Shown here piece after piece: positions 1 to 6,893 of a stretch of 13,144 bases of DNA (positions are counted from its first letter, which is position 1; each line of letters begins with the position of its first letter). Source of the stretch: JBBCJM01 sp037190175 (lineage in GTDB: Bacteria; Pseudomonadota; Alphaproteobacteria; Rhodobacterales; Rhodobacteraceae); assembly GCA_037190175.1 (NCBI GenBank), contig JBBCJM010000163.1:1-13144 (forward strand), written 5' to 3'. The notes under the pieces were generated by a model. That model saw nothing but the letters and a program-made list of their open reading frames with translations. It was not told the origin of the DNA and ran no database searches. The translations under genes were made by a program, and so were the position numbers.

Positions 1-195
1 GAGGTTGGTCTTGTTGGGGTCGATGCCCAGGTACTGGCTCAGCGGCCAGGCCATCAGGCACAGGACGACCAGCACGACCAGGAAGCCCAGCGACCACATG
101 GCCAGCCGGTGGCGGCGGAACTTCTCGAACCGCAGGCTCCAGATCGAGCGGGGCGTGGTCGAGGAGAACCGGCCGGTGTCGGTTGCGTCCGTCAT
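1..195 (-). CDS. DppC-like ABC transporter permease, N-terminal fragment (cut by window edge)
   Basis: Reading from the ATG at 195 leftwards gives 65 codons (MTDATDTGRF...) with no stop before the window ends, so only the N-terminus is present. Residues about 19-30 are basic (LRFEKFRRHRLA) and are followed by one hydrophobic segment at about 31-52. This is the usual layout of the OppC/DppC N-terminal domain: cytosolic tail, then TM1. The start overlaps the stop of the upstream DppB-like gene in an ATGA tetranucleotide (192-195), which points to translational coupling. As the second inner-membrane permease it should form the translocation pore with the DppB-like subunit. Substrate cannot be read from this fragment; oligopeptide, dipeptide, glutathione or a related solute are all possible. 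The family call is firm because of the neighbours; the rest of the protein is unseen. Confidence 0.85.
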   Translation of the reverse strand, partial: MTDATDTGRFSSTTPRSIWSLRFEKFRRHRLAMWSLGFLVVLVVLCLMAWPLSQYLGIDPNKTNL

Positions 196-1142
196 AGCGT
201 GATCCTCGGATCCAGCAGGGCGTAGGTGAGATCGGCGATCAGGTTCGACAGCAGCGTCACGATGGTCGCGAGCAAGAGGCCGACCAGGGCGAGGTTGAAG
301 TCGATGTTGCCGATGGCGTCGTAGATCATCTTGCCCATGCCCAGCATCCCGAAGATGGTCTCGACCACCAGCGCGCCGGAGAAGAGCGAGCCGAAGGACA
401 GCGCCAGCACGGTGACCATGGGGATCAGCGCGTTGCGCAGGGCGTGGCGCACCATCACCGTGGTTTCCGACAGCCCCTTGGCCCGCGCCGTGCGCACGAA
501 GTCGGCCGAGAGGGTCTCGATCATCGAGGCGCGGACATAGCGGACCAGCGGCCCCACGTGGAACATGGCCAGCACCGCCACCGGCAGCACCAGATGCCGC
601 ACCTGCTCGGCCGCCGAGGGGTTGACGGCCAGCGACATGCCCGAGGCCGGCAGCCAGCCCAGCTTGACCGCGAAGAGGATGATGAGGAGTAGCGACAGCC
701 AGAAGTTCGGCAGCGAGATCGCGGCGAAGGAGAAGATGCCGATGATCGTATCCGCCATCCCGTTCGGCCGCCGCGCCGCCAGCGACCCCAGGATCAGCGC
801 CAAGGGCACCGAGACCAGCAGCGTCAGCGCCATCAGCTTGACGGTCTGGATCAGCGCCGGGGTCAGCACGTCCAGCACCGGGCGGAAATAGAGGCTGGAA
901 TAGCCCAGATCGCCGCCCACCGCCGCCATCAGCCAGTTCCAGTAGCGGGTGAAGACCGACTGTTGCAGGCCATACTGCTCGCGCATCTGGGCCATCAGCT
1001 CGGGCGTCAGCGAGGGGTTGCCCTCCAGCATGTTCTCCAGCGGATCGCCCGGCATCAGGCCGATCAGCATGAACAGCAGGAACGACATGACGAAGGTGAC
1101 CAGCACGGCCTGCGACAGGCGGGACAGGGTGTAGCGCAGCAT
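192..1142 (-). CDS. DppB-like ABC transporter permease
   Basis: A 316-residue inner-membrane permease of the peptide/nickel (Opp/Dpp) ABC importer class, the normal length for DppB. The N-terminus (MLRYTLSRLSQAVLVTFVMS) carries the first membrane segment at about 9-30. The periplasmic PGDPLENML motif typical of the family follows at 31-39. Further hydrophobic segments lie at about 100-120, 133-160, 183-200, 243-262 and 284-306. The cytosolic EAA coupling loop, which docks on the ATPase, is at about 208-241 with the conserved FVRTARAKGL stretch and the RHALRNALIP motif. The start is supported by AAGGAG at 1155-1150, seven bases upstream, which itself overlaps the stop of the DppF-like gene. 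The 3' end overlaps the dppC-like start by ATGA. The transported substrate is not evident. Confidence 0.95.
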   Translation of the reverse strand: MLRYTLSRLSQAVLVTFVMSFLLFMLIGLMPGDPLENMLEGNPSLTPELMAQMREQYGLQQSVFTRYWNWLMAAVGGDLGYSSLYFRPVLDVLTPALIQTVKLMALTLLVSVPLALILGSLAARRPNGMADTIIGIFSFAAISLPNFWLSLLLIILFAVKLGWLPASGMSLAVNPSAAEQVRHLVLPVAVLAMFHVGPLVRYVRASMIETLSADFVRTARAKGLSETTVMVRHALRNALIPMVTVLALSFGSLFSGALVVETIFGMLGMGKMIYDAIGNIDFNLALVGLLLATIVTLLSNLIADLTYALLDPRITL

Positions 1143-1146
1143 TCCC

Positions 1147-2097
1147 CTACTCCTTGTGGTGGCAGGCGGCGAATTGCGCCGGGCGGCCGGGCGCCGGCAG
1201 CAGAACCGGGCGGTCGGTCGAACAGATCGCGGTCGCCTTGGGACAGCGGGTGTGGAAGACGCAGCCGGAAGGCGGGTTCAGCGGCGTCGGAATCTCGCCC
1301 TTCAGTACCTGCCCGCGCTTGCGCCGGCCGCGGCCGATGCGGGGGACCGAGTCCATCAGCGCGCGGGTATAGGGATGCGACGGATGGGCGAAGATCTGAT
1401 CCGCCGGCGCCAGTTCCATCAGCCGGCCGAGGTAGAGAACCCCCACCCGGTCGGCCAGATGCCGCACCACGCCGAAATCGTGGCTGATGAAGAAATAGCT
1501 GATGCCATGGCGTTCCCTGATGTCGCTCATCAGGTTCAGGATCTTGGACTGGATCGACACGTCCAGCGCCGACAGCGGCTCGTCCGCCACGATCAGTTCC
1601 GGGTCGCCGATCAGCGCGCGGGCGATCGCCAGCCGCTGCCGCTGCCCGCCGGAAAACTGATGCGGGTAACGCTGGGCGGCGTCAGCGGGCATCCCCACCT
1701 GTTCCAGCACTTCCAGCACCTTGGGCCGCCGCGTCGCCCGGTCCTGCCCGGCCAGCCGCAAGGGTTCGCCCACGATGTCCTCGACCGTCATCCGCGGATC
1801 GAGCGCCGAGAACGGGTCCTGGAAGATGATCTGCACCGGGTTGCGCCCCGCTTGGTGCGGGCGGGCGGGGGTGATGGTCATCGCGCCCGCGGTCTGCTGG
1901 CGCAGGCCGGCCACGACATAGCCCAGCGTACTTTTCCCGCTGCCGCTTTCGCCGACGATGGCCAAGGTCTCGCCCCGGTTCAGGGTCAGCGACACCTCGT
2001 CCACCGCGCGCAGGTGCAGCTTGGGCGAGAACAGCCCCTGACCGCGCATCGGGATGTGCACCGACAGCCGGTCGATCTCCAGAAGCGGCGCGGTCAT
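1147..2097 (-). CDS. DppF-like ABC transporter ATP-binding protein
   Basis: A 316-residue cytosolic ATPase that energises the peptide-type importer. Seen in order: Walker A GESGSGKS (49-56), Q-loop glutamine at 93 (IFQDP), ABC signature FSGGQRQR (148-155), Walker B LIVADEP (168-174) and switch histidine at 206. All catalytic residues are intact. The C-terminus holds the oligopeptide/dipeptide-transporter tail with four cysteines (279, 285, 292, 312). The open frame continues far upstream of 2097, but homology begins at MTAPLLEIDRLSV. That ATG overlaps the stop of the upstream dppD-like gene (ATGA, 2094-2097), which settles the start. It probably pairs with the DppD-like ATPase as a heterodimer under the two permeases. 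The gene is followed after four bases by dppB. Confidence 0.95.
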   Translation of the reverse strand: MTAPLLEIDRLSVHIPMRGQGLFSPKLHLRAVDEVSLTLNRGETLAIVGESGSGKSTLGYVVAGLRQQTAGAMTITPARPHQAGRNPVQIIFQDPFSALDPRMTVEDIVGEPLRLAGQDRATRRPKVLEVLEQVGMPADAAQRYPHQFSGGQRQRLAIARALIGDPELIVADEPLSALDVSIQSKILNLMSDIRERHGISYFFISHDFGVVRHLADRVGVLYLGRLMELAPADQIFAHPSHPYTRALMDSVPRIGRGRRKRGQVLKGEIPTPLNPPSGCVFHTRCPKATAICSTDRPVLLPAPGRPAQFAACHHKE

Positions 2098-3137
2098 GAC
2101 GCCACCTTGACGCAAGCGACATGGTGGCCGGACGCCACCTCGACCAGCGGCGGCTCGGCCGCGCGGCAGATGTCGCTGGCCAGCGCGCAGCGGGCGGCGA
2201 ACCGGCAGCCGGGGCCGCGCGAGGACCGCAGGCCCCCGGGGATCACCTGCAACCGCGCCACCCGGTGGTCGGGGTCGGGCAGGGTGGCGATCAGGCCTTG
2301 GGTATAGGGATGCAGCGGGTTTGCGAACAGCCGTTCGGCCGGCGCATATTCCACCCCCCGCCCGGCATACATCACCAGGATCCGGTGGGCGATCTCGGAC
2401 ACCACCGCGAGGTTGTGGGTGATGAACTGCACCGCCATCCCGGTGTCCTCCTGCAACTCCAGGATCAGGTCGAGGATCTGGGCCTGGATGGTCACGTCCA
2501 GCGCCGTCGTCGGCTCGTCCGCCACCAGCAGCTTGGGCTTGCAGGCCAGCGCCATGGCGATCATCGCCCGCTGCCGCATCCCGCCCGACAGCTGGTGCGG
2601 ATAATCCTCGGCCCGGCGGCGGGGCGAGGGGATGCCCACGGCCTCCAACAACCCCACGGCGCGGTCCGCCGCCTCGCGCCCCGACAGGCGTTCGTGGCGG
2701 ATCAGCACCTCGCCGATCTGGCGGCCCACGGTCATCACCGGGTTCATCGCCGTCATCGGCTCCTGAAAGATCATCGCCACCTCGCGCCCCCGCACCCGGC
2801 GCCATTCGCGCGGCGAGAGCGCGGCCAGGTCGCGGCCGCCGAACAGGATCTGTCCCGACACCCGGCCCCCCGCCGGCACCAGCCCCATCAGGGCGAGCGA
2901 GGTCATGGTCTTGCCGCAGCCGCTTTCGCCGACGATGCCCAGCGTCTCGCCCGCCTCGATGCGGAAGCTGAGGCCGGAGACGACCGAGGTGCGCGCATCC
3001 GGCCCGGCGGGAAAGCTGACCGTCAGGCCGCGCACGTCCAAAAGCGCCTCGCGCGGGCGGGTGGCCGCGGCGCCGCCGCTGCCCTCGGCGGCCGCGCGGG
3101 CGGGGATTGCGGCCCTGATCTGGCGGTTCGGCACCAT
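2094..3137 (-). CDS. DppD-like ABC transporter ATP-binding protein
   Basis: A 347-residue ATPase, partner of the DppF-like subunit. Motifs: Walker A GESGCGKT (70-77), Q-loop Q125 (IFQEP), signature LSGGMRQR (183-190), Walker B LLVADEP (203-209), switch H241. The C-terminal oligopeptide-transporter tail has the GCRFAARC motif and cysteines at 311, 317, 324 and 342. An Ala/Arg-rich N-terminal extension of about 30 residues precedes the ABC domain. The ATG at 3137 is chosen because AGGAGGAG (3151-3144) lies six bases upstream. An alternative in-frame ATG at 3209 overlaps the capA stop (TGATG) and would add 24 residues read through a strong hairpin; it has no comparable ribosome site. The gene is second in the minus-strand operon, after capA and before dppF. 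Confidence 0.93.
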   Translation of the reverse strand: MVPNRQIRAAIPARAAAEGSGGAAATRPREALLDVRGLTVSFPAGPDARTSVVSGLSFRIEAGETLGIVGESGCGKTMTSLALMGLVPAGGRVSGQILFGGRDLAALSPREWRRVRGREVAMIFQEPMTAMNPVMTVGRQIGEVLIRHERLSGREAADRAVGLLEAVGIPSPRRRAEDYPHQLSGGMRQRAMIAMALACKPKLLVADEPTTALDVTIQAQILDLILELQEDTGMAVQFITHNLAVVSEIAHRILVMYAGRGVEYAPAERLFANPLHPYTQGLIATLPDPDHRVARLQVIPGGLRSSRGPGCRFAARCALASDICRAAEPPLVEVASGHHVACVKVAS

Positions 3138-3151
3138 CGCATTCTCCTCCT
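3138..3151 (-). promoter_or_regulatory. Shine-Dalgarno site that sets the dppD-like start
   Basis: AGGAGGAG on the minus strand at 3151-3144 with a six-base spacer to the ATG at 3137. It is an extended match to the 16S anti-SD and favours this start over the in-frame ATG at 3209. An ATG at 3142 inside the spacer is out of frame. Confidence 0.75.
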
Positions 3152-3168
3152 GCCGCCCGGCGCGGCGT

Positions 3169-3204
3169 GGCCGAGGCCCGGGACGCCGGTCCGCGGGCCC
3201 GGCC
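3169..3204 (-). promoter_or_regulatory. GC-rich hairpin between capA-like and dppD-like genes
   Basis: The 71-base gap between the capA stop and the dppD start contains nested inverted repeats. On the plus strand GGCCCG (3175-3180) pairs with CGGGCC (3194-3199). GGAC (3181-3184) pairs with GTCC (3189-3192) around a GCCG tetraloop, and an outer GGCC (3169-3172) pairs with GGCC (3201-3204) across a small internal loop. One G (3193) is bulged. There is no following U-run, so it is not a classical terminator. It could act as a partial attenuator, an mRNA 3'-end stabiliser for capA, or a brake on dppD translation. The structure was found by eye; the function is inferred. Confidence 0.5.
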
Positions 3205-3208
3205 GCCA

Positions 3209-4597
3209 TCAGCGTGCGGCCTGCGCGGCCTGGGCGGTCAGGTCGATGACGCCCACGCCGTCGCGGATCTCGACCCGGGTGCCGAAGGGTTCGGACAGCC
3301 GGCGATAGCGGTCGAGGATGCGCTGCGCGTCCTCGCCCTTGGCCAGCATCGGCCGGCCCTCGGTGAAGGGATGCGCCCCGTCGCCGGTCTGCCGCCGGAT
3401 CGGCGCCTGATCGGTGGAATCGCGCCCCATCTCGACCGGATGCAGGAACATGCGCGCCAGCCGGCCGTCCTTCATCTCGGCCTTGACGATGCAGGAACTC
3501 CACCAGCTCGGGTTCGGCACGTCGAGCCCCGGGTGCAGCGGATGCGCCGCCGGCGTCAGCGTCGGCAGCCGGTCCACGTCATGGCCCCAGGCGTCATAGC
3601 TGTCATACGGCACCCGCTGGATGAATTCCGACTGGGCGAAGAAGTTGCCGATGCCGTAGATGATCGGCCTGCCCTTGTAGATCTCGATACCCATCGTCTT
3701 GTGCCAGCCGTGGCCGACATAGATGTCCGCGCCGCCGTCGATCATCGCGCGGGCAAACTCGCGCACGAAGCCCGGCGGCACATCCAGCCGCGGCCCGTCC
3801 GCCACGCTGAAGTGATGCGCCACGATCACCAGGTCGGCCATGTGCCGCGCCTCGTCCACCGCGCGCAGGTTGCGCGCCAGGTCGCGCGGGTTGCAGGACG
3901 AGATGATCCTGTTCTCCGGCCCGACGAAGAACGATTCCGGGTCGCCCCATTGCTGCGCGCCGGGGATCAGGAAGCCGAACGACCCCTCGCGCCCGTGTTT
4001 CGGCGCCCGGGCGATGTTGAGCTTCTGCGCGAAATCCTTGAGGTTGTCGGCGGTCTGCTGGTCGACCATGAACTCGAACTGCAGCCGCTGCGGGTTCACG
4101 CCCGGCCGGCCCTTCAGCGCCCCCTTGGGCAGGCCCGCCCACATGAAATGCTGGTTGCCGGAGGAGGTGGAGATCAGCGCCACCCGGCCGCGCTTTTTCT
4201 CGACATACCCCGGCTCGGTCGCGCATTCCAGGTCGGCGCCGGTGCCGGCGGTCACGATCCCGGCCGCCTTCATGTGCCGCAGCGTCGCGAACAGCCCCTC
4301 GGCCCCGAAGTCGAAGCTGTGGTTGTGCGCCGTGGACATCATGTCGAACCCGGCCCATTTCAGGTCGCGGGTGACCGCGGGGTCGGCCATCATGAAGCTG
4401 CCGATGCCCTGGCCGCGCGCCGGCCAGGTGAGCTCGTCATAGTCGGCGAAGTTCATCTCGAGGTGGCCATAGGTCACGTCGGCATCGCGCAGGAGGTCCC
4501 AGACCCCCAGGAACTCGGGTTCGTCATGCAGGGCGAAGGGGCGGCAGACCATGCACTCCCCCGCCAGGGCCACCCGCCATTCACCTGTCTTGCTCAT
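3209..4597 (-). CDS. CapA-family (PGA_cap) metallophosphatase-like protein
   Basis: A 462-residue protein of the CapA/poly-gamma-glutamate-capsule family, a calcineurin-like phosphoesterase fold. Recognisable blocks are AGEC (12-15, where the family usually has a GD metal motif), GHLEMNF (44-50, usually N-x-E), STAHNHSFDFG (88-98, usually NNH-x-x-D-x-G), VIVAHHF (257-263) and DIYVGHGWH...GNFF (291-320). No signal peptide or membrane segment is visible, so it is probably cytosolic, unlike membrane-anchored Bacillus CapA. The start at 4597 follows GAGGACA, and homology begins at about residue 8. The frame continues upstream but that part looks unrelated. It is the first gene of the operon leading into the peptide-type ABC transporter, which suggests a role with a glutamyl-peptide-like or amino-acid-derived substrate. 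That link is inference only; the actual reaction is unknown. Confidence 0.85.
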   Translation of the reverse strand: MSKTGEWRVALAGECMVCRPFALHDEPEFLGVWDLLRDADVTYGHLEMNFADYDELTWPARGQGIGSFMMADPAVTRDLKWAGFDMMSTAHNHSFDFGAEGLFATLRHMKAAGIVTAGTGADLECATEPGYVEKKRGRVALISTSSGNQHFMWAGLPKGALKGRPGVNPQRLQFEFMVDQQTADNLKDFAQKLNIARAPKHGREGSFGFLIPGAQQWGDPESFFVGPENRIISSCNPRDLARNLRAVDEARHMADLVIVAHHFSVADGPRLDVPPGFVREFARAMIDGGADIYVGHGWHKTMGIEIYKGRPIIYGIGNFFAQSEFIQRVPYDSYDAWGHDVDRLPTLTPAAHPLHPGLDVPNPSWWSSCIVKAEMKDGRLARMFLHPVEMGRDSTDQAPIRRQTGDGAHPFTEGRPMLAKGEDAQRILDRYRRLSEPFGTRVEIRDGVGVIDLTAQAAQAAR

Positions 4598-5087
4598 CTT
4601 GTCCTCATTCTGTGGGCAGGCACGACACTCCCGGCGCGCCGGCTGGGGCGGCGACCGGCCGCAATCCCCGTGATCTCTCCTTGCCACCGGCACCGCTCCT
4701 CCGAAGCCGACGGGTAGAGACTAGCCAACTCCCGAAGCTATCGACAGAAGGTCTGAAGGTCTTTCAGTTATAGCGTTTCGGCATGGAGCGCAGGGGCTCA
4801 CCGGCCGATCGATCCTGCAACTGCCTGCGAGGATGCCGCTTCCTTGGGGACGGCCTTGCCCAGCCGCTCCCTCGCCATTCCTTATCCGCCTCTGCCGACA
4901 GGGCGGGAGGATGCCGCGTGTCGTGGCGCATGATCAGGGCGCTTCGATCCCGTCTGCGTGACCAAGGAGGACCCGAGCCGGCGCAGGACCTGCTGTCACG
5001 CTACGGCTGTCGCACACCGCAGCAGCAAGCGCATACGGCGGGATTTCCCGCAGAGCTCCGGATTTTATCAATCATATCAATGGTATA
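4598..5087. other. Gene-free stretch between tRNA-Ser and the capA-like operon
   Basis: About 490 bases with no convincing gene. It should carry the promoter for the leftward capA-dpp operon, but I found no clear -35/-10 pair. The only visible structure is a short repeat at 4747-4767 (listed separately). Next to the tRNA 3' end lies an AT-rich patch (about 5061-5088) in an otherwise GC-rich region. In the tRNA trailer this patch could form a weak CATAT/ATATG hairpin. Open frames here are short, lack protein-like composition or run antisense through the tRNA. Confidence 0.6.
4747..4767. repeat. Tandem direct repeat with overlapping dyad upstream of the capA-like operon
   Basis: GAAGGTCT occurs twice back to back (4747-4754 and 4755-4762). 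The second copy is part of a dyad CTGAA (4753-4757) / TTCAG (4763-4767). The site is about 150 bases upstream of the capA start. This is a plausible small operator, for example for a GntR-type repressor, but no regulator gene is in the window and the arms are short. Confidence 0.35.
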
Positions 5088-5177
<90 letters not shown>

Positions 5178-5204
5178 GTCGTCTGGCTGGTCGTCGTGGG
5201 CGGG

Positions 5205-5233
5205 CTCTTAGCGTGGGGTGGGGCGGGTTGCAA
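5205..5233 (-). promoter_or_regulatory. Candidate promoter of tRNA-Ser
   Basis: On the minus strand TTGCAA (5233-5228) is separated by 17 bases from TAAGAG (5210-5205), ending 27 bases before the mature tRNA 5' end. The -35 is a good match, the -10 is weak (3 of 6), and spacing and position are right for a tRNA promoter. Start of transcription would be near 5198. Confidence 0.45.
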
Positions 5234-5368
5234 GGGCTCTCCTGCGCCCGGCCCCTCCGGCGCAACATCGCCGGGCCGGGCGAGGGCCCGCTTGGCAACC
5301 GGGCCGGGAAGGACTACCTCATCGCTGAGCGCCCGACGGGCGGGCCGCGTGCCAGGGGAGACCGGGCC

Positions 5369-6250
5369 ATGTCGCAGAGCTTCCGTCTGATCCCCGCCCT
5401 CGCGCCGCTGGCGCTGGGCCTTGCGCTGGGCCTCGGCGCCCCCGGACAGGCGGGAGCCCAGAGCCCCGCCCCCAATCCCCCGGCGGAGGCCGGCCTGCCG
5501 ACCCTCGCCGAGACGCTGGCGATCGGCGAGGTCATCGCGATCATGCGCGAGGAGGGGATCGACTACGGCCGCTCGCTGGAGGCCGAGATGTTCCCCGGCC
5601 GCGGCGGGGCCGACTGGCAGCGGATCGTCGCGCTGATCTATGACGAGACCACCATGCGCCGCCGCTTCGACGAGGCCTTCGGGCAGGCCATGGCGGGGGA
5701 CGAGGCGACGCTGGCCGCCGCGCTGGCCTTCTTCGGCGACGCCCGCGGCCAGCACTTCATCCGGCTGGAGATCGACGCGCGCCGCGCGCTGCTGGACGAT
5801 GCGGTGGAGGATGCGGCCAAGGCGCGGGTGGACGAGATGATCGCCGCGCGCGACCCGCGATTGCAGCTGATCCGCCGCTTCGTCGAGGCCAACGACCTGA
5901 TCGAGGCCAACGTGGCCGGGGCGCTGAACGCCAACCTCGCCTTCTACCGCGGGATGGTGGAGGTGGGGGCCTTCGGCGAGGAGACCGCCGAGGCCGACAT
6001 GCTGGCCGATGTCTGGGGGCAGGAGGAGCAGATCCGCGCCGAGACCGAGGGCTGGCTGATGCCCTATCTGACCCTGGCCTACGGCCCGGCCTCGGACGCC
6101 GATCTGGAGGCCTATATCGCCTTCTCGCAAAGCCCCGAGGGGCAGCGGCTGAACCGCGCGCTCTTCGCCGCCTTCGACGCGGTGTTCGGCAAGGTCTCGC
6201 AGGATCTGGGCCGGGCGGCGGCGCGGCAGATGCTGGGGCAGGACATCTGA
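5369..6250 (+). CDS. Secreted DUF2059 domain protein
   Basis: A 293-residue protein of unknown function. The N-terminus has a classic Sec signal peptide: MSQSFR, a hydrophobic Leu/Ala/Gly core at 8-24, then GQAGA ending at residue 30, the likely signal peptidase I site. The mature protein should be periplasmic. The rest is helical and acidic. Near the C-terminus the block SDADLEAYIAFSQSPEGQRL (242-261) matches the DUF2059 pattern, in which an acidic helix precedes F-x-x-S-P-E-G-Q. The start is set by the signal peptide and by GGGGAG (5355-5360), eight bases upstream; in-frame sequence further upstream is antisense to the tRNA and not coding. The stop is only seven bases before the rplU promoter -35. 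Function is not known; no catalytic motif is visible. Confidence 0.85.
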   Translation: MSQSFRLIPALAPLALGLALGLGAPGQAGAQSPAPNPPAEAGLPTLAETLAIGEVIAIMREEGIDYGRSLEAEMFPGRGGADWQRIVALIYDETTMRRRFDEAFGQAMAGDEATLAAALAFFGDARGQHFIRLEIDARRALLDDAVEDAAKARVDEMIAARDPRLQLIRRFVEANDLIEANVAGALNANLAFYRGMVEVGAFGEETAEADMLADVWGQEEQIRAETEGWLMPYLTLAYGPASDADLEAYIAFSQSPEGQRLNRALFAAFDAVFGKVSQDLGRAAARQMLGQDI

Positions 6251-6257
6251 GCGGCGC

Positions 6258-6286
6258 TTGACACGCCGCGCGGCCCGACGCATAAG
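6258..6286 (+). promoter_or_regulatory. Sigma-70-type promoter for rplU-rpmA
   Basis: A perfect TTGACA at 6258-6263, a 17-base spacer, then CATAAG (6281-6286; four of six against TATAAT). It lies just after the DUF2059 stop and gives a predicted start near 6293, about 130 bases before the rplU ATG. It is the best promoter match in the window and fits a strongly expressed ribosomal protein operon. Confidence 0.75.
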
Positions 6287-6292
6287 CCCGCA

Positions 6293-6422
6293 TCCCGGCG
6301 GGGCTCTCCCTGCGCGGGGCCATTGCAATGCACGCCCCAAGGGCGCGCTGTCCGAAGGCACCAAACGCCGGGCCACGCTGCCCCGGGGCCGCAGGGCGCG
6401 GAAACGACGAAGGAAACGACCC
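6293..6422 (+). promoter_or_regulatory. 5' leader of rplU with palindrome and small hairpin
   Basis: About 130 bases of predicted untranslated leader, long for a bacterial gene. It holds a perfect 10-bp palindrome CATTGCAATG (6321-6330), a CGCCC-CAA-GGGCG hairpin (6333-6345) and a GCCCC/GGGGC palindrome around 6380-6392. A ribosome site GAAGGAAA is at about 6408-6415. Ribosomal protein operons often have autoregulatory leaders, so this may be one. I do not recognise a known L21 leader class here, and the function is inferred. Confidence 0.35.
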
Positions 6423-6881
6423 ATGTTTGCGGTCCTCAAGACCGGCGGCAAGCAGTACAAGGTGCAGGCGGGCGACGTTCTGCGCGTGGAAAAGCTTGCG
6501 GCCGAGGCTGGGCAGAAGATCCAGTTCAACGACATCCTGATGGTCGGCGGCGAAGGCGCCCCGGTCGTGGGCGCCCCGCTGGTCGCCGGCGCCGCGGTGC
6601 AGGCCGAGGTGATCGACCAGATCAAGGGCGAGAAGACCATCCACTACGTCAAGCGCCGGCGGAAGCATTCGTCGCAGCGCACCAAGGGCCACCGCCAGCA
6701 GCTGACGCTGCTGCGGGTGACCGAGGTGATCGCCTCGGGCGCCGAGGCCACGGGCGTGGCCGCCGCCACCGGCACCGCCGCCGCCCGCCGCGCCGCGCAT
6801 GGCCAGGCCGCGCCGGCCGCCGAGGCCCCCGCGAAACCCAAGCGCGCCAAGGCCGCCAAGGCCGAAGCCGCCGCCGAGTAA
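6423..6881 (+). CDS. rplU: 50S ribosomal protein L21
   Basis: A 152-residue large-subunit protein that binds 23S rRNA. The N-terminus MFAVLKTGGKQYKVQAGDVL is the standard L21 start, and the block YVKRRRKHSSQRTKGHRQ...LLRVTEV (about 84-106) is the conserved RNA-binding C-terminal core. Most bacterial L21 proteins stop near residue 103. This one continues for about 45 residues of Ala/Lys/Pro-rich low-complexity sequence (from about 108), as seen in some alphaproteobacteria. The start follows GAAGGAAA. It is co-transcribed with rpmA, 12 bases downstream, from the promoter at 6258. Confidence 0.98.
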   Translation: MFAVLKTGGKQYKVQAGDVLRVEKLAAEAGQKIQFNDILMVGGEGAPVVGAPLVAGAAVQAEVIDQIKGEKTIHYVKRRRKHSSQRTKGHRQQLTLLRVTEVIASGAEATGVAAATGTAAARRAAHGQAAPAAEAPAKPKRAKAAKAEAAAE

Positions 6882-6893
6882 GGAGAGACCCCG

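Noticed and set aside
3167..4717. Long plus-strand open frame of 516 codons opposite the capA-like gene
   Set aside because: A shadow of a GC-rich gene: Arg/His/Pro-rich with no motifs, while the minus strand gives a clear CapA-family protein.
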